From contig NC_072793.1 in the NCBI RefSeq assembly GCF_028583425.1, positions 66,903,028 through 66,967,027 on the forward strand: 64,000 bases of DNA, in the 5' to 3' direction. Shown here in pieces: positions 54,969-64,000 of this stretch. Each line of letters starts with the position of its first letter. Position 1 is the stretch's first letter. The DNA is from Eublepharis macularius. Its lineage: Eukaryota; Chordata; Lepidosauria; Squamata; Eublepharidae. A program made the translations under genes and the position numbers. The notes under the pieces are model-generated. The model saw only the letters and a list, made by a program, of their open reading frames with translations, was not told where the DNA came from and did no database searches.

Positions 54969-57900
54969 GAGCTGCTTCTTCAGGGTACAACCCCTTCAAG
55001 CTGGGGAGTATGTGGGAATATGACAATCAATTGCTCTCTCACTCAGTGTCATAAAAAGACAATCTACAGAGAGCAGCTACAGTTCCTCTAGAAAGGGACT
55101 GAAGCAGCCTTCAAAAGATAACAGGGGGGAAATTTCTTTTGGTTCCATATAATTTTAAATACCAGATCCTGAAGTGTATGTGAGGCAACAATTTATAGCC
55201 TAAGTCTGCAATACCTGAGTTTTACATGCAAAAGAGATACTGTACTTCACTGAAAGAAAAGCTTAGCTCAGCAGAATGACTTAGAACACAGTATCTGGCT
55301 GTAGAATTGTGGAAGAGATTTATCTGCACCAAATTAGGAAACTTAAGAGTGCAGTCCTAAACCTAAATCAATGGGCTTAGAAGGTGTAGCTTTGTTTTGG
55401 ATTGCCCTATTAACTCCACTCTGCTAAAAATAAACTCTGTGCCGTCTAAGCTTGTAATCATAGACACTTTTCTGTGAGTAACGCCTATTGAATCACATGG
55501 GACCTACATCTGAGTAGAAGTAGGTCTGCTCCCTAAATGTGTAGTATACTGTGCATGTCTTAGAATACTTTTTCTTGAAGTTTTGGGAAGCATTGTAAAA
55601 AGGATTGTTTACTATATGTAACCCTGGCTTTTCAGGATAATATAACAAATAGTTGCTCCAGAATGTTTAGATTTAAGTCAGCTCAGTCCAATTAATTAAT
55701 CAGCATCAGTCCAAGTTTTATGACGTACATAGAAAGTTAAAACATGACAAATGCTAAACAGAACTTGGGTACCTTCTCTCTCTTTACTGCAAAGAGAAAC
55801 ATACTCAAAGCTTATTTTTTGCTAGGCTCTCACACCTTCTAACAATTTTTATAGCTTGACTCTGGAATCCCATGAAATAAACATATACCAAAGTGCCCCT
55901 GAACAGAAACAGAGTATTTTCCTTCAGCGTTAACTACAGACTCCCCATGGATCAAAGGTCAGAGTGAAACATAGTGGTGTTTTCAAGTAGACAGGGTACC
56001 CAGCACCTCTTTTTCCCCAACAAATTCAGCTTTAGACAGGCTAAACTGACTTTTCTACCAGTAGTTTTTAAGGCCTTACTGTTTGTCCTGACAAACAGAC
56101 CTTTAACCATTTAATATATTTTAAACTGCTGACATTCTTTAGAATTCCTTGTACTATTTCACACTGAATATTTTAATTTTTTCTCTTAGCATCTTTAAGA
56201 TGCTGCATCCTCATTCTAAACGCGTTGACTGAAGTCCTCAATAGAATCTCATAGGTGTGTTCAGTATTATAAATTTTGTTTCTACAGAATGAACCACCAC
56301 TTCTTGACTGCTAAATAGTTCAGTTTGTTTGATGCTCGGAGGAGATAGATTTTGTGTCAAGTGCATAATGGTTGCACATCTAAGCCATAAGAGCTTCCCC
56401 CCATTTCCACAAAAACAAGCATCTTCAGTACCTTTCATTCATTCATGGAATGTTATGGGTACAGATGCTAGTAAGTGAAGCACTTTCCCACAAAGGGAAT
56501 TTCTAGTGTGCTGAGAAGGCTGTTTCCATTAGTTGAGTGCATTTGGAGTCTTTTCAATTTTTAATTTCATTTTCCAATGCATGCAGTCAGTGTGGCATGT
56601 TGCCTGTCACTTGAATAATCAATTTCCTGCAAGTCGGAGTGCAAAATGCATCTTGTTAGGCCTATAATTTCTTCTAATTGCATCTTGTTGAAAGAGGATG
56701 GGAATCTGTTCTCCCCATTTGTTTGGGCCAAAGACATCTTGGCAGCAGTGCCTGGCAAGCTCCAATAAATCAACAATTTAGCTGCTTCATTCACCAATGC
56801 ACTTACTCTAAAAGTGTGTGTGTGTGTGTGAGCGCACGCAGTACCATCAAATTGCAGTCAGTTTATGACAATGTATCCAGCATTTCCTATCTGAATTCCT
56901 GTCTTTTATTGTAATCCTTTATCTCCTGGACCCATAGAAAATAAGAGAGTTTTATGGTGTGAGAAAGCCTAGAAGGTAGACAAAATGCCCTGTATTATAT
57001 AAAGGTGCATGAAAATAAAAGGAGCACTTCATACATGGCTATAATTGAGACTGCTCTCTTTTGTTGCTGTTCCCATTGATAAAGAGACAGGAAGCGTCTT
57101 GCTACTGGAAACAATGAGGACTGCCAACTTGTTAAAAAAAAAATCTTGCCTCTATGCATTTAATTGATGCCTGCCATGTAAAAAAATGGGATACGAGTCT
57201 TCTCTTTGCCTGGAGTTAAATGATGGGGAAAGATTTCCCTGCTTAATCACTGCATGCATATCAAGGTGCTATTAAAGGCAGAGAAGCAAGACCTGTTGAG
57301 AAAGTTGACAAACCTAGCAACATTGCCGAGTAAGTTTGTGCTATACTTGCATGCATACTAGAATTCTTTTCTTAATCCCCTTTACAGAATCCCTAGACTA
57401 TGTTATAAGCTCCCGCAAGGGTAAAGGAAACCATTGAAAAGGCTGGTGCCAGAACTGCAGAGAAAAGCTCATGTGTGGATGCACAGGAGTGTATTGTTTG
57501 TGCATGTTGTTGTACTGGATATGCAGTCATTGACTTCTCAGATCTTTCAGCTAAGCTGAGAGCAGTCTGTGGTCCATAAACATTCATGATGTGCTAACAG
57601 AGAAAACAGAACAGGTCTAAATGTCTAGATTAACCCCTGATATCAGATTAGTTCACAAACATTCACACACACACACGCACACACACTTACCAAAAAAAAA
57701 GGAGAAATGCTTATTCTATATGTAATTGTACAAGGGGGAAATAGATTGCAGGATGAAACGGACAGATATTTTAGGTGGCACACAGACATATATACACTCT
57801 CTCCTAGTGTAAACTGGCATGACATAAGTCTTCCCTTTAAAATCACAGGCACCTGTACATCCCAGCCTTCCTCATTCAAATAAATGATGGTAAAAGAGAA

Positions 57901-58268
57901 CTCAAAAACGCATGCAGCTTAGAAAATCACCATCTACCACAAGTTCTGCCCAATCATAAGAGATTTTTCCATGAGTGGTGCCACAACCGTATTGCACACA
58001 TTTCATTAGCTGATGATTTTGTTGTGCCTGTGGCATTGCACGCATTAGACTTGTGTTAAGAGTTTAACAAATAGATGCTCTGTTAATCCTACCAAGAGGA
58101 GAATATATATATATAAATATTTTGGTAAAATAGGCAAATTAGGCAGTACTGTAGTGATGGATTAATTCTTTTGTGACCTAACAAATTATCATCATTTATT
58201 TCTTTGCCAGTTGTATCTCATTCAGTAAACTGTATATCAGGCTGATTTTTCTGGCCACTGCCCCACTC
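51239..58268. other. downstream flank and probable 3' UTR region of the KCTD-like gene
   Basis: No transposon ends were recognised over about 7 kb, unusual for this window. Small features: poly-C tract (54674-54687), (TC)n(AC)n near 54929-54968, (TG)n near 56815-56830, (CA)n near 57664-57684. Directly after the stop codon of the gene, TTTATT at 58195-58200 (AATAAA on the minus strand) is one possible poly(A) signal. A longer 3' UTR is equally possible. Confidence 0.45.
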
Positions 58269-59825
<1,557 letters not shown>

Positions 59826-60085
59826 TTATACAATTATTTATTTATTTATTTGTTTGTTTAATCACATTTCTAGACCGCCCTCCCCATTAGACAGGCTCAG
59901 GGCGGTTTAACAACAGCTTAAAACAATAAAAACATTATAAAAACATTAAAACATCATATCAAACAATTAAAATTGGCAGGCATAAAATATTAAAATACAG
60001 TATTGTCCTGCATGGGTGGTGGAAGGTCTTCAGTGGTATGGCCGGCGAGAGGACAGCCTAGCCCCCACCAAATTATTAGGGTTTT
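59826..60085 (-). mobile_element. L2-type 3' end, minus strand
   Basis: The complement reads GCCCTGAGCCTGTCTAATGG, GGAGGGCGGTCTAGAAATG, then an AAACAAACAAATAAATAAAT tail. This is the same 3' terminus as the L2 at 4606. It lies in the intron, sense with the KCTD-like gene. Its upstream extent is approximate. Confidence 0.75.
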
Positions 60086-60236
60086 CAGTGACTTCTTAAT
60101 TTTGAATAACAGTGAAACACAGGAAAGGGTTTGGGAGGTGCAGTGCCAAAAAGTTCATACTTGTTACTAGAACCAGCTCCCTGTGTTCACAGCCTATGTC
60201 TTTCCCCCTTTTAAACCACTGATCCTATCAGGAAAC
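60086..60236. other. intron spacer
   Basis: Nothing recognised; it ends at the TSD of the next MITE. Confidence 0.5.
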
Positions 60237-60244
60237 ATTGAAAG

Positions 60245-60926
60245 TAGACATGGGCACGAACCGGGGGAAAAATGAACTGCACGGTTCGTGGTTTGTTTAG
60301 TTTCACGGAACACAAACCATGAACTTTGCTGAACCTTTGCTGAACTTTGCTGGCCCTTTTCCTGGCTGGTTCGCAAACCAGTTTGTGGTTCGCGGTTCGA
60401 GGGAGCCCAGAACTAGCCCCTTCACGCTCACAGCCAAACTAAACAAGACCTTCCCAATGCCCAATACCCACCAAATTTGCAGGGAAGCTAGTCCTCACTG
60501 TCCTCTAAATACCCCCCAAGTTTCAGAGAGATTGAACCTTGGGAAAGGCATGGTCCATGGGACCCCCCTTTCCTGTCATTTTCTCTTCACAGTAGTAAAA
60601 ACTGGAGTGTCTGCTGGCAGCTACTTTGAGGGGCTGGCCCTTTTCCTGGCTGGATGGGCCAGAATGGGAGATCTCTAGTTGGCAGGGACAGCTGCCAATC
60701 AAGCATGGAGGCCTCAGATTGGGGGCAACCAAAAGACTGCCATCGTTGCCTGGGCAATGGATTGAATGGCGCTAAAGTGTCTGGTTTCCCGAACCAGCAA
60801 CAGAACGGTAGGAAAAAGTCATTTGTTTCGTAAAAACGTGGCCCTATGTAACGTGTGTTTCTTTGACTACAAACCAGCTGTTCCATCTGGAATTTTGTTC
60901 CATGGTTCGTTTCATGCCCATCTCTA
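60245..60926. mobile_element. hAT-type MITE, TAGAGATGGGCACGAACC family, 682 bp
   Basis: The TSD is ATTGAAAG (60237-60244) versus ATTGACAG (60927-60934), 7 of 8. The ends TAGACATGGGCACGAACC and GGTTCGTTTCATGCCCATCTCTA (first 20: GGTTCGTTTCATGCCCATCT) are inverted, with GGTTCG repeats next to them. The interior (AAACACCC-type sequence, CAGGGACAGCTGCCAATC) differs from the 410-bp copies, so the family has at least two internal variants. Confidence 0.9.
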
Positions 60927-60934
60927 ATTGACAG

Positions 60935-62632
60935 ATAAAACAATACCAGTTGGGTGTAATGGCACTGAGACTGGTAATTTGTTCAGGTTTCATGAAGAAA
61001 AGTTATTTTTCCACTCTGGAATAAAGGGACAAAACACCAATGAATAGTTAAACTGGATTTTAAGTGGCTAGTCTGCATACACTTCCCTCCCTTTTTCTGT
61101 GGGTTACCACTCATGCCAGCATATGCACAACCCCAACTTGGGTCCAAGTTTAGGTGGCATCTTTACCAGTCTTTTTTATCCTACTATGCACAGAAATCCA
61201 CACTTAGAGGTAAGCCTCTTTATCATGTCATATCAGCCGTGTCCACATCTTACTATGAATACACATACATCTGGCCATAATGCATACATTTGTTTATAAC
61301 AAAGGGCCAACGCATGTTCGCTTTATGACTAAAAACTGGGGCAAGTATCTGGATAAATGTGGGGTTTGTATCACAGGTTCAACTGTACTCAACGCACATA
61401 CAAAATAAAATCAAGTGTATGCTATGCATAAATTGTACACGTGTCATTGTAAAAAATATGTACCGCTAAAATCTCTCCTTCCTTTCTTTCCATTCCTCCA
61501 GCTTCCCAACAGCTGTTAACAAAACATTTGCCATTTACGGAAGCAGCTGGAAAACAGCCTCTCTCCCCACCTTGTGACTTGTTCTTCCCTGTTCATGATG
61601 AAGGAGCCTGACAGTCTGTGAGCAGTGTGGCTAATTTAATTTATAGACTTGCTTTGAGAGTCCTTCTGTATCTAGTCTGGAAAAAGTCAATAATAGCTAA
61701 ATTGAATTTTTTTTAAATATAATTTTCTCAGCTTTGGAAGAGGCATTACACGCCGAGGCTTAGTAAAAACGAATCATGCGAATTCTGGGGAAAAAAAAAA
61801 ACACCTGCATGAGCCTTATCGATTTACAAGTCCTTAGTCTGCAGTTGACATTTTAACACAATGGTAATTTCCCTCTGCCTATTGTTCCTTTGCAAAAAGA
61901 AAAAGGAAAAGAAGATTTAGAACTACCATATTCCATGATCAGAAAATGATTCATTCCAACAAGCTACTGACAGCTTTCAACAGGCCTCCAAAAATCATTC
62001 AGGAGCAAAGAAATAGATAGAGATGGATGTGACTGGGATCTTGACAGATATAGCACAGATATAAATCTTACTTGTTTTTCTGCTAGACACCACTGACACA
62101 CCAAAATCACAGACAGGAAAGAACTTTCAAACCCATCACTTCTTCAGCTCAGAATACAATGCTATAGAATTCCATAAAATTCTTTCACATCGCCAGATTC
62201 TTTTGGGACTAGTTTACAATTAGCAGAATAATTTTTCCTGCAGTCAACCAATGCAGAACATGGGTGGAGAGTTACATGACTGGATGTTCCTTCACTTCAG
62301 AAGCTTCACAATGTAAAAAAATAGCATGTCAAGGACAAGTCTATCCTGAACTGAACATTGGCAAGTGGTGTTATCACCCCATCTCTAGTTCTGCTATCTA
62401 TTCAGAAGCTATATGTCTGCATGTGCAACAGCAATGGACCACACTGCCACTACTGTGTTGATGCCCTGTGTTAAGGACACTACATCCTGTCCCTCCTGCA
62501 GTAGTGATGGGTACTGGAGAAATTGGAATCCTCCCTGTGACCACCATGTGAGCGACTGCTGGCCTATATATGTACAAAGAGTAAGTGAGTGATTGTGTGA
62601 GTGCTATCCCTACAATCAGGAATGATCAGGAC
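60935..62632. other. intron sequence, nothing recognised
   Basis: AT-rich. No element ends and no open frame worth calling. Confidence 0.5.
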
Positions 62633-62635
62633 TTA

Positions 62636-62932
62636 GGCCATTTCTGCACAGCCTTAAAGAGACGGCCCACTCATAGAATGCTGGCAGCTTTTCTCTTTCA
62701 CTCCACACATCTCTGATTTCAAAGCGGTCACAGGCTGTTTGGCTTCTGTTTTTTTGGCACCTTTTCGGGGACGCAGGAAAGTGCGGGAAATTGCATTGTC
62801 ATAAAGGCACTGAAAAAAACGGAAGCCAAACAGGCTGCTACCACTTTGAACTAAGAGACATGTGGAGTGAAGAAGAGAAGCCCCCAGCGTTCAGTAAGCG
62901 GGCCATCCCTTTAAGGATGTGTGGAAACGGCC
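62636..62932. mobile_element. Harbinger-like foldback MITE (297 bp)
   Basis: TTA lies on both sides (62633-62635 and 62933-62935), the typical PIF/Harbinger target. The ends GGCCATTTCTGCACAGCC and the complement of GGATGTGTGGAAACGGCC are inverted, and pairing continues for about 140 bp inward (for example CTGTTTGGCTTC on the left and GAAGCCAAACAG on the right). The whole element can fold into one hairpin. It lies within the KCTD16-like intron. Confidence 0.85.
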
Positions 62933-62935
62933 TTA

Positions 62936-64000
62936 ATGTTCTCATGGGAAGAGATTCTACACAAGTATAGCTTGTGCTGCACTGCACCCAGAGTTCTTGG
63001 ACATAACTGGGAGGTGGCAGTATGTCAGCCCCCCCTATACACTGAGACCCTGTTTACAGCTATATCATGGGGAGAAGGCTAGTGACTTTGATCTAGGAAT
63101 GAAGCTCTGTGCAAAGATGTGAGCTAAGCTATTGTGCCTATTATAGCAAAAGCTTTACAAGAGCACATGGGCTCCTTCCTAATCTGTAGAAATACATGCA
63201 TCATTTGATCTATGGATCATAGCCAAGAATTATATTGATAATTACCTTTTCTAAGAGACCCAGTCCTGTGATGAGTGATTGTCTGATGTTTTTCATGAGT
63301 ATACAAGATGTACCACTTGGACATTTTTTTAGATCAGAAGACCTGTGTAGTCAATAAATAGCTTTGTACATTTTATTCCAAATGCTCTCCATACATTTTC
63401 CAAACGGAAGCCATATGCTTCATAATAAAATTGTTTGGTGATAAAAATGACTGGCAATAAAATGCTATGGTTCCTGAATATAGAAAACATTTTACAATGG
63501 AATGTGAGAAGATGTGTGTGTGTGTGTAAATGTATGGATTTGACCAAAGTTAAAAAAAAAGAAAAGCTATACATCCCATAGATGTGTAATCTGAACAGTT
63601 GTGTTCTTGTTTTTATTTCCAGGATTCACAGCACAATGCCATTCTGACTCTCCAAAAATGAGGATAAAATCTCTCACTCCCTGAAAATCCATTTTGTTTA
63701 ATTTGACTCCTTTTTTCCTTTTATCACATATATCATACTGAAGTTTTTTTTTTAATGTACTCCCTTTATTCCACCAGACTGACCATTTAATAGAAAAAAA
63801 TTTCACCCCAAATGTCACTAAGCACTTTATATTTAATTATCTTTACTGGCCATTGTACGCTTATCCACAATTGTCCACATGCTAATAGTCCTTTACATGG
63901 CTAAAAAAAAATTACTTGAACAACCCAATTTGCCAAGGACTTTTTGGACTTAGTGTATTTGTAAATGCATGAAACTTTCAGAATTCATAAATAATTTAAT
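62936..64000. other. intron sequence to window edge
   Basis: (TG)n near 63514-63527 and several A/T runs. Nothing else recognised. Confidence 0.5.

Noticed and set aside
58195..58200. Definite poly(A) site of the KCTD16-like gene
   Set aside because: AATAAA on the minus strand is common by chance in AT-rich DNA, and no transcript evidence is available. Mentioned only as a candidate.

Overview
This is a repeat-rich stretch of a vertebrate nuclear genome, most likely a squamate reptile and possibly a gecko. Three things suggest this: a KCTD8/KCTD16-type coding exon with a normal splice acceptor; a mixture of active-looking L1, CR1, L2, Penelope, Ty3/gypsy and hAT families typical of lizards; and short interspersed repeats that I recognise as lizard-like. 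The species is an inference; no mitochondrial or species-diagnostic sequence is present.

The only host coding sequence I can support is one exon on the minus strand at 58269-58720. It is the terminal coding exon of a KCTD16-like gene (GABA-B receptor auxiliary subunit family). The gene's other exons must lie beyond the right edge, so 58721-64000 is intron. Sequence just left of the stop codon is 3' UTR and downstream flank.

Layout. 1-2403: 3' part of a Ty3/gypsy chromovirus (RNase H, integrase, chromodomain, LTR) with one in-frame stop. 3026-4662: 5'-truncated L2. 4690-6488: several foldback MITEs. 6726-8247: an L1-derived element carrying only ORF1, with a perfect 13-bp target-site duplication (TSD), organised like mammalian HAL1. 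10041-11113: CR1. 15290-19125: a four-component nest. A minus-strand tyrosine-recombinase element with an SGNH-hydrolase domain was hit separately by an L1 and by a hAT MITE, and the MITE was then hit by a Penelope-like element (PLE). 22275-24707: a second PLE and a Harbinger-like element. 28300-30520: L2 copies in inverted and direct orientation. 30572-34000: hAT MITE, PLE, and an L1 ORF2 fragment with a perfect 17-bp TSD inside another repeat. 34-46 kb is mostly single-copy, with two SINEs (39.4 and 46.8 kb) and a tiny palindromic PLE at 43341-43608. 48829-49609 is a very GC-rich, CpG-rich hAT-type MITE. 50820-51230 and 60245-60926 are further members of the hAT family seen at 15.8 and 30.6 kb. 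62636-62932 is a Harbinger-like MITE.

The most interesting material is the set of four PLE copies. They carry hammerhead-ribozyme cores (CUGAAGA, a GCCAGC/GCUGGC stem, GAAACGUC). Three of them share the same fixed inverted-end architecture with an about 32-nt tail, and two sit in exact TSDs. Element boundaries described as TSD-bounded were read directly from the sequence. Family names rest on motif recognition without database searches.
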